NCBI GenBank assembly: GCA_018335795.1
Contig: JAGXRP010000082.1
Location: forward strand, 62,001-126,000
Direction of reading: 5' to 3'
Length of the DNA: 64,000 nt
DNA from: Desulfobulbaceae bacterium
GTDB lineage: Bacteria; Bacteroidota; Ignavibacteria; Kapaibacteriales; UBA2268
Within the stretch, counting starts at the first letter, position 1, and every line of letters begins with the position of its first letter. Shown here piece after piece: positions 1 through 9,176 of this stretch. The position numbers and the translations under genes were made by a program. The notes under the pieces were generated by a model that was not told the origin of the DNA, ran no database searches, and saw nothing but the letters and a program-made list of their open reading frames with translations.

Positions 1-1055
1 TCTTCTCGGCAAATTTTGCTTTGTATGGCGACATGAGCCAACGAGTGATGAGTATTTTAGAGCAATACAGCCCCGAGATGGAAATTTACAGCATTGACGA
101 GGCTTTCTTGAAGTTCGATGGATTGGAGCATCTCAATTTGCATAGTTATTCCAAAGAATTACGAATCAAAGTGCAAAAATGGACAGGAATTCCCATAAGC
201 GTAGGTGTTGCACCCACCAAAGCATTAGCAAAAGTAGCAAATCGAATTGCGAAAAAATTCCCCAAAGAAACCGAAGGCGCCTACATCATAGACACCGATG
301 AAAAAAGAATCAAAGCACTAAAATGGCTCAAAATCGAAGACGTCTGGGGAATCGGACGCCAACACAGCAAAAGACTAATCTCGGTTGGGGTAATGACGGC
401 ACACGACTTTGTCCAACTTGACGATGCATGGGTAAAAAAACATTTGGCAGTTGTTGGCTTGCGTCTGAAACACGATTTGCAGGGCATACCCACATTAGGC
501 TTAGATTCAGTGCAATCCAAAAAAAGCATCGCAACTACGCGTTCATTTGAAGAAAATTACACCAAGTTGGAGCAACTGCAAGAACGCATTTCGACATTTG
601 CCGTTTCTTGTGCAGAAAAATTGCGTCATCAAAAGTCCTGTTGCAATTCGCTCATGGTGTTTGTGCATACCAACGGACACCGCAAGGACTTGCCCCAATA
701 CAGCCGAAACATAGTTATCAAATTGCCCTTTGCAACCAATTCCAGCATCGAATTAAGCCGATTTGCACTATTTGCTTTATCAAAAATATTCAAAGATGGT
801 TATCACTACAAAAAAGCCGGCGTAATCGTGCAAGATTTTACACCCGAAGACAGCACACAAATCCACCTGTTTGAAAACAGAGACGAAAGACATATTCCGC
901 TAATGAAAGCTGTGGACGCACTCAACAAAAGCTACGGACAGCAAAAAATTCGCTTGGCAACTCAAGACCAAAAACGCGTTTGGAAAATGAAACAAGAAAA
1001 ATTATCACCACGATACACAACCAAACTTTCTGACATCATTAAAATTCATTGCTGA
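1..1055 (+). CDS. umuC: Y-family DNA polymerase V catalytic subunit UmuC (5' truncated by window edge)
   Basis: Translesion DNA polymerase of the SOS response. The reading frame is open from base 3: the residues before the first in-window TTG (FSANFA, then LYGDMS) match the family's FSSNYxLYGDMS segment, so the true start lies outside the window and roughly the first 70 residues are missing. The catalytic YSIDEAF motif is present, with its conserved Asp and Glu. It is followed by the helix-hairpin-helix region (VWGIGRQ) and a C-terminal little-finger domain ending near the usual place for UmuC (about 420 residues in full). The next gene starts one base after this stop, so the two are probably co-transcribed. 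No umuD is visible, though it could lie upstream. LexA control cannot be judged because the promoter is off-window. Confidence 0.93.
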   Translation, partial: FSANFALYGDMSQRVMSILEQYSPEMEIYSIDEAFLKFDGLEHLNLHSYSKELRIKVQKWTGIPISVGVAPTKALAKVANRIAKKFPKETEGAYIIDTDEKRIKALKWLKIEDVWGIGRQHSKRLISVGVMTAHDFVQLDDAWVKKHLAVVGLRLKHDLQGIPTLGLDSVQSKKSIATTRSFEENYTKLEQLQERISTFAVSCAEKLRHQKSCCNSLMVFVHTNGHRKDLPQYSRNIVIKLPFATNSSIELSRFALFALSKIFKDGYHYKKAGVIVQDFTPEDSTQIHLFENRDERHIPLMKAVDALNKSYGQQKIRLATQDQKRVWKMKQEKLSPRYTTKLSDIIKIHC

Positions 1056-1056
1056 T

Positions 1057-1659
1057 ATGTGCTTCCATTCCCAACAATCGAAATCGGCTCAAGAGCTAAA
1101 ACACCGTTTCAAAGCAAAATTTGAGGACGAAGAAGAATTCCGCCCCGAAGTTTACAACGGTTTCCGATTCCCCAAAACACCCGTAATCACAAGAAGCGAT
1201 GTGGGCAATATCCAACTATTCTCTTGGGGATTAATTCCGCATTGGGCAAAAGACAACAGCATCAGGAAGAGCACGCTGAATGCCAGAATTGAAACCATAC
1301 ACGAAAAACCCTCATTCAGAAACGTAGTCCATAACCGTTGTTTGGTACTCGCCGATGGCTTTTTTGAATGGAAATGGTTAGACGAAGCGGGCAAGAAAAA
1401 GCAGAAATACCTCATCACAATGCCGGACAACGACGCCTTTGCCTTTGCGGGGCTCTATAGCCACTGGACCGACCGCAACACAGGCGAAATCATCAGCACC
1501 TACACAATTCTCACTACCGAAGCAATCGGATTGATGCGCGAAATTCATAATTCCAAAAAACGTATGCCCGTAATCTTAGACCGCGCAAACGAACAATTAT
1601 GGCTATCCGGACAAACAGACACACTTCACGAAATAGAATTGATAGCAATTGAAGTTTGA
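1057..1659 (+). CDS. SRAP-domain protein (SOS response-associated, YedK/HMCES family)
   Basis: 200 residues, the normal size for a SRAP protein. The family forms a thiazolidine DNA-protein crosslink with abasic sites in single-stranded DNA through Cys2, protecting them during replication. The N-terminal Met must be removed to expose Cys2, and the sequence begins MCFH. Other active-site residues are at expected places: Asn75 (TLNAR), Glu104 (FFEWKW) and His164 (REIHNSKKRMP); in E. coli YedK they are Asn75, Glu105 and His160. The start follows the umuC stop by a single base, a pairing that fits DNA-damage tolerance. MCFH rather than MCGR is typical of the Bacteroidetes-side branch as I recall it. 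Confidence 0.92.
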   Translation: MCFHSQQSKSAQELKHRFKAKFEDEEEFRPEVYNGFRFPKTPVITRSDVGNIQLFSWGLIPHWAKDNSIRKSTLNARIETIHEKPSFRNVVHNRCLVLADGFFEWKWLDEAGKKKQKYLITMPDNDAFAFAGLYSHWTDRNTGEIISTYTILTTEAIGLMREIHNSKKRMPVILDRANEQLWLSGQTDTLHEIELIAIEV

Positions 1660-1685
1660 GAGCATCTTAGCCCCCACTAAAATAT

Positions 1686-1716
1686 TTTGTTAGTTTTCAT
1701 AAATCTTATATATTTG
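1686..1716 (+). promoter_or_regulatory. Bacteroidetes-type promoter for the 1744 gene
   Basis: TTTG at 1686-1689, a 19-base spacer, then TATATTTG (TAnnTTTG) at 1709-1716. This matches the Bacteroides primary-sigma consensus (TTTG, 19-21 bases, TAnnTTTG). It lies 27 bases upstream of the ATG at 1744. Confidence 0.55.
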
Positions 1717-1743
1717 TAAGATATTCATATATGGGATTAAAAA

Positions 1744-3444
1744 ATGAGAACTATCCGCCTGAAAATATGTGCATTTTTATTGCTTTGTTTCAGCATTGTC
1801 AATGCAAACGCAATTAGTCCTGTTTTCAATTGGGCTAAATCATTTGGCAGCAATGATAGAGATTATTTCACAAGTTTCGCTATTGATAAGGCAGATAATG
1901 TTTATCTGACCGGTAATTTCATGCTTACCATGGAATTTGGCGCCGGCAATGAATCATTCGATTTGATTTCAAATGGGAAGTATGATTTTTTTGTCGCAAA
2001 ATTGGACAAAGACGGCAACTTGTTGTGGACTAAAAGTTTTGGTGGAATTCAGGACGAAACTTCAAATAAAATTTTACTCGATGAATCAGGCAATGTCTAT
2101 ATTATTGGTACTTTCTACTATAATGTCAATTTCGGTACTGAAGAGAATCCCTATGAGTTAAATTCAAGTTATGGGCAAGATGTTTTTATTTTGAAGTTAG
2201 ACACCGATGGTAATTTTATATGGGTCAAACAACTTGCCGGGCAAGCAGGCAAATATATTTTCAGTGCCACATTCGATGATGAATACAATCTTGTCATAGC
2301 AGGAATATTTGACGGCGAATTTGATTTTGACCCGGGACCGGACGAGTATATTGTCAAGTCTGAAAAATTCTACAATAATTTTATAGCTAAATGGAATCAA
2401 GATTTTGAAGTTCAATGGGTGAAACAAATTGGATTAAATTATTCTTCCTATAATTCAATTGCTACAGATTCGAAGAATAATATTTATCTATGTGGTTATT
2501 TCAAGGACAAAGTAGATTTCGCTCCGGGGTTAGACACATTTTATCTTGAATCGGGTAGTATATATAACACTTATCTACTTAAGTTAGATGCTTCGGGTGA
2601 ATTTGAATATGCCAAGAGTTTATACTCGGAAGATTATAATATTGCTTACGATATGGTTATAGATTCGGATGATAATTTGTTATTAGCGGGATATTTTGAT
2701 GGGAGTACTGACTTTGACCCGGGTGATAATGAACTCCTAAAAAGCTCTAGGGGGCAAAGGGATATTTTTGTCAGCAAATTAACTTCCGGTGGCGAACTGA
2801 TTTGGGTACAGACTTGGGGAGGTGTCGGCAATGAAGATGCACAAGTAATTACCACAGATGATTACGATAATATCTACTTAGCCGGAGTTTTTAGCGATTC
2901 ACTTAAATTCGGGACTAATGAGTTGCACGACCTAAATACCGTAATGGGTGGAAATTCCATGTTCAACTTAGCTTTGAATTCAAAAGGCGACATAATGTGG
3001 TCTTCATTTGTCGAGAGTTCCATTTCAATTTTGCCTCTTGGAATATTGCTTGATTCGGAATCGAATATAGTCACGGCCGGACATTATCAAGGGAAATCAG
3101 ATTTCGACCCAAAGGAAGGTAGATTCGAACTTGAACCATTACTTTTCACAGATGTATTTGTGCAAAAGTCCTCACAACCCGCACTCAGTGTTTTGGAAAA
3201 CAATTTTGGATTTGATATCGGCATTTTCCCAAATCCGATGTCAGATTTCGTTACGCTTGAATTTGAAAACTCTGTCGAGTCTTGCAAAGTTAAAATCATC
3301 ACTTTGACCGGAGAAGAAGTATTTTCGGGCGATTATTACCAATCCAAATCAATAAGCATGAATCTTGACCTGCCGACCGGATTTTATCTATTGATATTGG
3401 AATCCGACAACAAAAAAGCCGCCCTAAAACTGATTAAGAATTAG
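1744..3444 (+). CDS. Secreted SBBP-type beta-propeller protein with T9SS sorting domain
   Basis: 566 residues. Residues 1-23 are a Sec signal peptide (basic start, hydrophobic core, ending near NANA). The body, about 25-480, is a run of roughly 60-residue repeats carrying motifs such as NVYLTGNF, DFFVAKLDKDGNLLWTKSFGG and repeated DFDPG/DFAPG segments, typical of SBBP (seven-bladed propeller) repeats. The last ~80 residues form a type-A T9SS sorting domain (FPNPMSDFVTLEF, then TGFYLLIL, then a basic end), so export across the outer membrane by the type IX system is inferred. It stands alone with its own promoter. The ligand or function is unknown; the domain points to cell-surface or extracellular display. 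Confidence 0.85.
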   Translation: MRTIRLKICAFLLLCFSIVNANAISPVFNWAKSFGSNDRDYFTSFAIDKADNVYLTGNFMLTMEFGAGNESFDLISNGKYDFFVAKLDKDGNLLWTKSFGGIQDETSNKILLDESGNVYIIGTFYYNVNFGTEENPYELNSSYGQDVFILKLDTDGNFIWVKQLAGQAGKYIFSATFDDEYNLVIAGIFDGEFDFDPGPDEYIVKSEKFYNNFIAKWNQDFEVQWVKQIGLNYSSYNSIATDSKNNIYLCGYFKDKVDFAPGLDTFYLESGSIYNTYLLKLDASGEFEYAKSLYSEDYNIAYDMVIDSDDNLLLAGYFDGSTDFDPGDNELLKSSRGQRDIFVSKLTSGGELIWVQTWGGVGNEDAQVITTDDYDNIYLAGVFSDSLKFGTNELHDLNTVMGGNSMFNLALNSKGDIMWSSFVESSISILPLGILLDSESNIVTAGHYQGKSDFDPKEGRFELEPLLFTDVFVQKSSQPALSVLENNFGFDIGIFPNPMSDFVTLEFENSVESCKVKIITLTGEEVFSGDYYQSKSISMNLDLPTGFYLLILESDNKKAALKLIKN

Positions 3445-3627
3445 GAGTGTGGCACTTTTGTTAGATAATAATTCATACCTTGACTCCAAGTCATCGGATG
3501 AATAAAAAGCGTGGTTTTCAAGCTTAAACAAACATTTCTCCCACCATTTTGTAACTTTTTCCCTTCTCGATGTGTATTTTAATTATTCGGAAATGGAAAA
3601 AATTTCCTATTTTTAAAGAAATTGATA

Positions 3628-4950
3628 ATGAGAGTGCTTATGAAAATGAAATCATTCCTTTTAGCCGCTATTACCGCAGCTATGCTATTGCTTGACGCAA
3701 GTCCCTTGTGGACGCAAGGCGAACCCATATCGCTGCAAGAGATATGGAGACGAGAGGATATTGACTTGAAGTACTCTACAGTTTGTAAACAAGGCAGAGT
3801 GGTTCGTATGGCAAAACAAAATACTTTCCCGAAACCCCCTACTTTTTATCTTGTTGATTTAAGAACCGGCGAGGACGTCTATGTCACAGAGCCAAATACT
3901 GAAATATGGCTGTTCGCAAATTATTTAGGTGACAAATTTTATGTTTATAATTACATTGATACAATACTTAGAGAATACGATAAAGAAACTAAAGAATTAT
4001 TAAGAGAGCTAAGCAACATTCCTATCAGTGAAATTGGTTCAAGATTTATATCTCCTAAAAACGAATTTGCACAATTTGATAGAGGAAGTCATATGTTTTT
4101 ATTTAGAGACTTATTTACCGGAATAGTTAAAGATAGTTTCCAAATAGCTGGAAGCCCACAAGACCCACAAAGTTTAATAAGCTGGGGCATGGATTATACA
4201 ATTGACAGCAGATATTTCAACTTTACTTCTCATTGGTTGTTGGATAAAAATTCTCCAAATACTTTTCACATATACGACAGGCAAACAAGAGAAATCATAT
4301 TCAAACGTGTCACTCCAGGGAGTAGCAACTTCCGTTATCAATATTTCAATACATCGAACAAAATAGCTTTTGCCGAAGAGGTACAACTGCCCGGTGACGA
4401 CAAAGTTTACAGCTATCTTCGTGTTTTTGACCCGGACACAAGAACTATTGTGAAGGATATAAAAATAAGTGAGTATCCAAACTTAACTTTTGTGATTAAT
4501 GCAGACGATACAAAGCTAATTTTTCGAGTAAGTGACCCTAACCAAAATAATGTGAATCAATTGTATAATTTAAAAGATGAAAAATTTGAATCTCTCAAAT
4601 TCAAAGTATCAGCATTCTTAGCAGATACCAATGCTTTATATAGTTGGACTGGTCTTGCTTTGATAGCCTATAAATTTGACTGGACTGTAGGGGTAGAAGA
4701 TATAATTCCTCAAGAAGAAAACATTATCTATCCCAACCCTACAAATGGTACCGTTTCACTAAATATAAGGCCTGAATTTATCATGGGTGAGTGGATTATT
4801 AGTGATATGCAAGGACGAATCTTGAAAAAAGGATTAATAGGTCACTCGAATATTCTTGAAATCAACATTTCCGATTTAGTATCGGGGACATATTACGTCA
4901 CAGTCATCGGAAAAGATAAAAAGTATAGCCATAAAATTTTAAAATTGTAG
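3628..4950 (+). CDS. Secreted WD40-like repeat protein with T9SS sorting domain
   Basis: 440 residues from the ATG at 3628. An in-frame TTG at 3622 and ATGs at 3640 and 3646 are alternatives, the last two also giving a good signal peptide. The signal peptide is MKMKSFLLAAITAAMLLL ending near WTQG. The middle has irregular beta-rich repeats (VYNYIDTILREYDKETKEL, FHIYDRQTREIIFKR, LRVFDPDTRTIVKD) like degenerate WD40 or YVTN blades in which a value is reported about every 45 residues. The C-terminus (YPNPTNGTVSLNI, SGTYYVTVIGKDKKYSHKI) is a T9SS type-A domain. The molecular function is unrecognised. It is separated from the upstream T9SS gene by 180 bases and is probably transcribed alone. Confidence 0.8.
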   Translation: MRVLMKMKSFLLAAITAAMLLLDASPLWTQGEPISLQEIWRREDIDLKYSTVCKQGRVVRMAKQNTFPKPPTFYLVDLRTGEDVYVTEPNTEIWLFANYLGDKFYVYNYIDTILREYDKETKELLRELSNIPISEIGSRFISPKNEFAQFDRGSHMFLFRDLFTGIVKDSFQIAGSPQDPQSLISWGMDYTIDSRYFNFTSHWLLDKNSPNTFHIYDRQTREIIFKRVTPGSSNFRYQYFNTSNKIAFAEEVQLPGDDKVYSYLRVFDPDTRTIVKDIKISEYPNLTFVINADDTKLIFRVSDPNQNNVNQLYNLKDEKFESLKFKVSAFLADTNALYSWTGLALIAYKFDWTVGVEDIIPQEENIIYPNPTNGTVSLNIRPEFIMGEWIISDMQGRILKKGLIGHSNILEINISDLVSGTYYVTVIGKDKKYSHKILKL

Positions 4951-4967
4951 AAAAAAAGAATACAACA

Positions 4968-5018
4968 CACCCCCTAACCCCCTCTTGATAGAGGGGGAAC
5001 GGCTTTGGGGGTATTTTG
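4968..5018. repeat. Dispersed C/G-run palindromic repeat, divergent copy
   Basis: A C-rich run, a short spacer, a G-rich run plus GAA, then a second G-run and TATTTT. It resembles the elements at 8034-8092 and 35495-35553 in layout and in its CCCCCT/AGGGGGA arms. It lies directly behind the T9SS gene ending at 4950, in the convergent gap with the CBS gene, and may act as a transcript end. Confidence 0.45.
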
Positions 5019-5060
5019 AGTTGTCAGTTGTTGCAAAGACAAAACGTACATGCTTCTCCC

Positions 5061-5498
5061 CTACTTCACATTGCCGCTAATCATATCGAACATGTATTTG
5101 TTATCTGCAATTACATCCTTAAGCATGTGCTTGACGACGTCGCCGATTGAAACTAATCCAACGAGTACTTTTTGATTCATAATCGGGATATGTCTGATTC
5201 TGTTGTTTGTCATAATAGTTTCTAAGTATTCAATTGGGTCTTCGGCATCTGCATATATTATTTTACGTGTCATGATGTCGCTAACTTTGATATCCGAAAA
5301 AGAGTCGAAATTGCTTCCGATTGTACGTATTATATCTCGTTCGCTGACTATACCGGACAGTTTCCCTTCCTCATTTATCACAAGTAAGACCCCGATTTTG
5401 TTCTTCGTAAGTACTTCTATAGCCTCATGCAATGTGCGATTTGTACCGATAGTTATAACTTCGGGACCTTTAATTCTAAGAATATCTTTAGCTTTCAT
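5061..5498 (-). CDS. CBS-domain pair protein
   Basis: 145 residues from the ATG at 5498, which is preceded by a Shine-Dalgarno-like GGTGGG at good spacing. An in-frame ATG at 5510 adds four residues (MVGN) but has no ribosome site. Two CBS motifs fill the protein: residues about 5-60 (KNKIGVLLVINEEGKLSGIVSERDII) and 70-135 (NNRIRHIPIMNQKVLVGLVSIGDVV). Such stand-alone pairs bind adenine nucleotides and usually act as regulatory modules or IMPDH-like sensors. No catalytic domain is fused. The partner is unknown. It is transcribed alone. Confidence 0.88.
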   Translation of the reverse strand: MKAKDILRIKGPEVITIGTNRTLHEAIEVLTKNKIGVLLVINEEGKLSGIVSERDIIRTIGSNFDSFSDIKVSDIMTRKIIYADAEDPIEYLETIMTNNRIRHIPIMNQKVLVGLVSIGDVVKHMLKDVIADNKYMFDMISGNVK

Positions 5499-5737
5499 GT
5501 TTCCCACCATAAATAATATTGTGAATATATATTGTTGAACGAATTATTTATTGTGATAGTGTATCATAATATTAATTTATTTGTGAATATTTTACTTTAT
5601 AGCTGTTTTTAATGTGAAATATAAATTAATATATATTAATTTTGTATAAATGAAACAGAGCAAAGAGTTTTTCGTATTTATGAAGTGTGCAAATTGGCAA
5701 ATGAGATAAAGAATTTGAACAAATATTCAGGGAATAT

Positions 5738-6670
5738 ATGGACATCATAAATATTAACTCTATAAAAAAGACATTCGGTGACTATACTGCCGTTGACGGC
5801 GTTAGTTTCGATGTAGCTCAGGGTACGATTTTCGGCTTGTTGGGACCCAACGGAGCCGGGAAAACTACCACAATTAGAATGATTACGAATATAATCATTC
5901 CCGATGAGGGCAAAATCACTATTGACGGTATGAAAAACGGTTACGATACTCAATCGTTAATCGGATATTTGCCGGAAGAACGCGGGTTATACAAAAAATT
6001 GAAAGTCATCGAGCAACTTAAGTATTTCGCTCAACTGAAGGGAGTCAACGCGAAAGATGCTGAAAAAATAGCTATGGAATGGCTTGTTAAGTTAGGTGCC
6101 GGTGGTTGGGAAAATAAGAAAATCCAAGAGCTATCTAAAGGTATGCAACAAAAAGTGCAATTCATTGCGACGATATTGCATGACCCGAAAATTCTGATTC
6201 TCGATGAGCCGTTTTCGGGATTCGACCCGATTAATACCGAGATGCTCAAATCTATTATTCTCGATATGAAATCTCGCGGAAAAACGATTATTCTTTCAAC
6301 GCATGTGATGAGCCAAGTTGAGCAACTTTGCGATGATATTGTTATTATCAATAAAGGCAAAATCATTGTGGACGGTAAAGTGAGTGAAATCAAAGCCCGC
6401 TATGGCGAAGACACTGTCATAATCGAATTTGACGGCGATTCTTCTGTTATTAATGACATACCCGACATTAGAATCACAGATAGGTCAAATCATAGAGTAG
6501 AATTCAGATTAGGTGCCAATTCTCCCAAAGCATCTGAGATTTTGAAAGACCTCGTGAACAAAATTGACATTATAAGATTCGAGAAAGTTCAACCAAGTTT
6601 ACATGAAATATTCATAACGGAAGTAGCAAAACAAAAGTTAGGTACAAAGGAGGCAACAAATGAAAACTAA
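5738..6670 (+). CDS. ABC transporter ATP-binding protein, NatA-like
   Basis: 310 residues. All ABC ATPase landmarks are visible: Walker A GPNGAGKTT near residue 40, signature LSKGMQQK, Walker B ILILDEPFSGFDP and H-loop STHVMSQ. A C-terminal extension of about 80 residues, found in DUF4162-type NatA/CcmA drug and sodium exporters, follows. The next gene, its permease, overlaps by 11 bases. A TAnnTTTG-like -7 element lies at 5637-5644. The substrate is not determined; NatA/NatB of Bacillus extrudes sodium, but most relatives are uncharacterised exporters. Confidence 0.9.
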   Translation: MDIININSIKKTFGDYTAVDGVSFDVAQGTIFGLLGPNGAGKTTTIRMITNIIIPDEGKITIDGMKNGYDTQSLIGYLPEERGLYKKLKVIEQLKYFAQLKGVNAKDAEKIAMEWLVKLGAGGWENKKIQELSKGMQQKVQFIATILHDPKILILDEPFSGFDPINTEMLKSIILDMKSRGKTIILSTHVMSQVEQLCDDIVIINKGKIIVDGKVSEIKARYGEDTVIIEFDGDSSVINDIPDIRITDRSNHRVEFRLGANSPKASEILKDLVNKIDIIRFEKVQPSLHEIFITEVAKQKLGTKEATNEN

Positions 6671-7955
6671 AAGCAAAATCGGCACAATTATAAAGCATGA
6701 GTATTTGTCGAAAATTAAGTCGAAAGGCTTTATTATAGGTACAATTTTAGCTCCTGTTGGTATAATTGTGATTTATGGTATTATAATTTTGGTTGCTGTG
6801 ATGTCTGCCGACCAAACTACGAAAAAACTTGCAATCGTTGATTACACCGAAAGAATCGGTGCAATGCTTGTCGAGCGAGATACATCGAAGTTTTTCTTGA
6901 CCGATTTAAAAGAAGCAGAATTAAACGAAAAAGTGTTAACCGGCGAAATTGACGGTTATTTAGTTATGCCCAAGGATTTTGCTGAAAAAGGAGCGGCAAC
7001 TGTCTATACAAGCGGTGGCGGCGGATTGGGCTTTGTAACTTTGATTGAACGAAATACGGAAGACATAATAGTCAATTTGAGATTGGACGAAATCGGAGCT
7101 GACGAGAGCGTTAAAGCACTTGTCAATCGTGGAATATCGCTATCAACAATGAAAGTAACCCAAGAAGGTGCCCAAGACGATTATTCGCAAGTATTTGCGA
7201 TAATGGGCTACGTGATGGGATTTGTTATTTACGGCTTGATGTTTACTTATGGTGCATTTGTAATGCGTGGAGTAATCGAGGAAAAAGCCAATAGAATAGT
7301 CGAAGTTCTCGCATCATCGGTTAAACCATTTGAAATTATGATGGGCAAAGTCATAGGCATCGGGGCTGTGGGGTTAACGCAAGTCCTGTTTTGGATAGTG
7401 CTGATGGGCATTTTTGTAGCTTTCGGTGGCTCGATTGCAGCAGGATTTATGGGTACGCCGGATATGGCAACTGCAGGTGCTGAAATGCAAGACCAAAACG
7501 CTATGATTGAGATGTTGAATAATATTTCGATTTCACCATGGCTGATTGTTGCATTTTTGTTTTATTTCCTTGCGGGATATTTCATCTATTCCACATTGTT
7601 TGCGGCTGTGGGTTCGGCAGTTGACCAAGAATCAGACGCAGCACAACTGCAAATACCGGTTACATTGCCGATAATAATTCCGATAATGTTCATTGCAAAC
7701 GTCATGTCCAATCCCGATGGAACTTTGGCAGTAGTGTTGTCATTGATACCATTCTTTACACCGATTTTGATGATAGCACGAATTGCGGCTACAAGCGTAC
7801 CAATTTGGCAAATTGCACTTTCGGTAGTTTTGTTGGCGGCTACATTTTTCGCTTGTCTATACTTTGCAGCAAAAATTTACCGCGTGGGAATCCTCATGTA
7901 TGGCAAAAAGCCAACATTCAAGGATATGGTCAAGTGGTTTAAATTAGCAAAATAA
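6660..7955 (+). CDS. ABC-2 type permease, NatB-like
   Basis: 431 residues. One transmembrane helix near residues 20-45, a large extracytoplasmic domain (about 50-170), then five or six helices (for example VMGFVIYGLMFTYGAFVM, GAVGLTQVLFWIVLMGIFV and the C-terminal IALSVVLLAATFFACLYFA). The layout matches ABC-2 family type-3 (NatB/YhaP) permeases. The motif VIEEKANRIVEVLASSVKP is diagnostic of the family. The start is fixed by a strong AAAGGAGG about seven bases upstream, inside the end of the ATPase gene; the 11-base overlap implies translational coupling. The pair forms one exporter. A strong terminator follows at 7974. Confidence 0.9.
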   Translation: MKTKSKIGTIIKHEYLSKIKSKGFIIGTILAPVGIIVIYGIIILVAVMSADQTTKKLAIVDYTERIGAMLVERDTSKFFLTDLKEAELNEKVLTGEIDGYLVMPKDFAEKGAATVYTSGGGGLGFVTLIERNTEDIIVNLRLDEIGADESVKALVNRGISLSTMKVTQEGAQDDYSQVFAIMGYVMGFVIYGLMFTYGAFVMRGVIEEKANRIVEVLASSVKPFEIMMGKVIGIGAVGLTQVLFWIVLMGIFVAFGGSIAAGFMGTPDMATAGAEMQDQNAMIEMLNNISISPWLIVAFLFYFLAGYFIYSTLFAAVGSAVDQESDAAQLQIPVTLPIIIPIMFIANVMSNPDGTLAVVLSLIPFFTPILMIARIAATSVPIWQIALSVVLLAATFFACLYFAAKIYRVGILMYGKKPTFKDMVKWFKLAK

Positions 7956-7973
7956 ATTTTTATTATCAAATAC

Positions 7974-8009
7974 AAAGCATCGGACTCAAATGAATCCGAT
8001 GCTTTTTTT
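7974..8009. terminator. Rho-independent terminator
   Basis: Perfect 11-bp stem (AAAGCATCGGA with TCCGATGCTTT), 10-base loop, then a T run. It ends the NatAB-like operon. The A-rich left side would allow it to work on the minus strand too. Confidence 0.85.
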
Positions 8010-8033
8010 ATAGGACGAGAGAGAAAACAAAAA

Positions 8034-8092
8034 AGCCCTCTTAATCTACCTTTGGCAAAGGGGGAAAGCGAGCTTGCGAGCAGGGGGATTTG
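8034..8092. repeat. Dispersed palindromic repeat, full copy
   Basis: About 59 bases sharing the segments GGGGGAAAG, GAGCTTGCGAGC and GGGGGATTT in the same order with the copy at 35495-35553. The core GAGCTTGCGAGC is a near-palindrome, flanked by C-run and G-run arms. It lies in the convergent gap between the NatB-like gene and the dipeptidase gene. A further C/G pairing (CACCCC, GGGG) continues to about 8150. It is non-coding and REP-like. Confidence 0.6.
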
Positions 8093-8200
8093 TCTTGTTT
8101 TAGTCCATCCACCCCGTCTGCTTCGCATCCACCCCTCAAAAGGGGAATTTATGTCGTAGGGATTGGTGAATTAAAGATTCATCCACATTTAATTACTTCC

Positions 8201-9091
8201 TCAAATCAATCTCAAAGTGCATTCAATCAAGTTCCGGTGCATGATTTTTTCAACTAATTGCCTATCTAATTGCATATCATTGAGCAATTTTTCGGCAATT
8301 TCTACATACGACAAGGCATCGGGATATACTCCAATCGGAATGCCGTCGAAATCCGCACCCATCCCGAGTACGTTTTCAGCTCCCAATTTTAAGAAATGTT
8401 CGATATGTTTGTAAAAAGCAATCTGAAAATCATTTTGGGCAACGAATTCGGTATAAAAATTCAGTCCAATGAAGCCCTGACGTGAGATAATTTCGCGAAT
8501 TTGATCATCATGCAAATTACGTCTATGGTCGTGAATTGTGCGAGCATTGGAATGAGATGCGATAAATGCTTTATTTGTATTTTTGACAACATCCGCGAAA
8601 CCGTTTTCGTTCAGATGCGAAACATCAATAATCATTTTGATTCGTTCCATTTCCTTAATCACTTCAATCCCGAAAGGTGTAAGCCCAAAGTCCGTATCAA
8701 TGCCGTCAGCAACAAAATTGCGATGATTCCAGGTCAATCCCATTGCCCTTATTCCAAGTTCGTAAAATGCATACAAATTATTAATATTGTTGATAATAGG
8801 AGCCGCACCTTCGAGAGAAAGCAAGACATTAGTTTTATTTTCGTCGTAATCGGACGGTGATTTCAACCAAATTACATCATTATTATTTTTCGCAATGAAG
8901 TTGCTGATGGATTCGAAGGCAAAACGCAGAGCAGAATCACCAGCAAAATTGTCGGGAGTAAAAATAGCAAAATATTGAAGGACACCGTGCGATTTGGCGA
9001 ATTTTTCAAGGTTCCAATGAGCCAATTCAGTATGGAAAGGGTTGTCGGGGAATTTGGTTAAAGTATCACAATGAGCATCAGCAACTTTCAT
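8201..9091 (-). CDS. Membrane dipeptidase family (peptidase M19) zinc hydrolase
   Basis: 296 residues, a little shorter than typical M19 enzymes (about 320-400). The binuclear zinc ligands are visible in order: His-Asp in DAHCD (residues 5-9), Glu in LSLEGA, His in IDVSHL and His in ASHSNAR, followed by the RNLHDDQI segment and a late GADFDG motif. The family hydrolyses dipeptides, often with a D- or dehydro-residue. No signal peptide is present, so a cytoplasmic enzyme is likely. It is a single gene, convergent with the ABC operon and divergent from the DUF3108 gene. Confidence 0.9.
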   Translation of the reverse strand: MKVADAHCDTLTKFPDNPFHTELAHWNLEKFAKSHGVLQYFAIFTPDNFAGDSALRFAFESISNFIAKNNNDVIWLKSPSDYDENKTNVLLSLEGAAPIINNINNLYAFYELGIRAMGLTWNHRNFVADGIDTDFGLTPFGIEVIKEMERIKMIIDVSHLNENGFADVVKNTNKAFIASHSNARTIHDHRRNLHDDQIREIISRQGFIGLNFYTEFVAQNDFQIAFYKHIEHFLKLGAENVLGMGADFDGIPIGVYPDALSYVEIAEKLLNDMQLDRQLVEKIMHRNLIECTLRLI

Positions 9092-9176
9092 ATTAATAGT
9101 CCGTCATATTTTTAGAAATTAACATTTGATAATACTCAATTTAATGATTATTTTTAGAATAATAAAAAATGAAATA

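Noticed and set aside
5738..7955. NatAB-like pair as a proven sodium exporter
   Set aside because: Family includes many exporters of unknown cargo; nothing in the sequence selects sodium.
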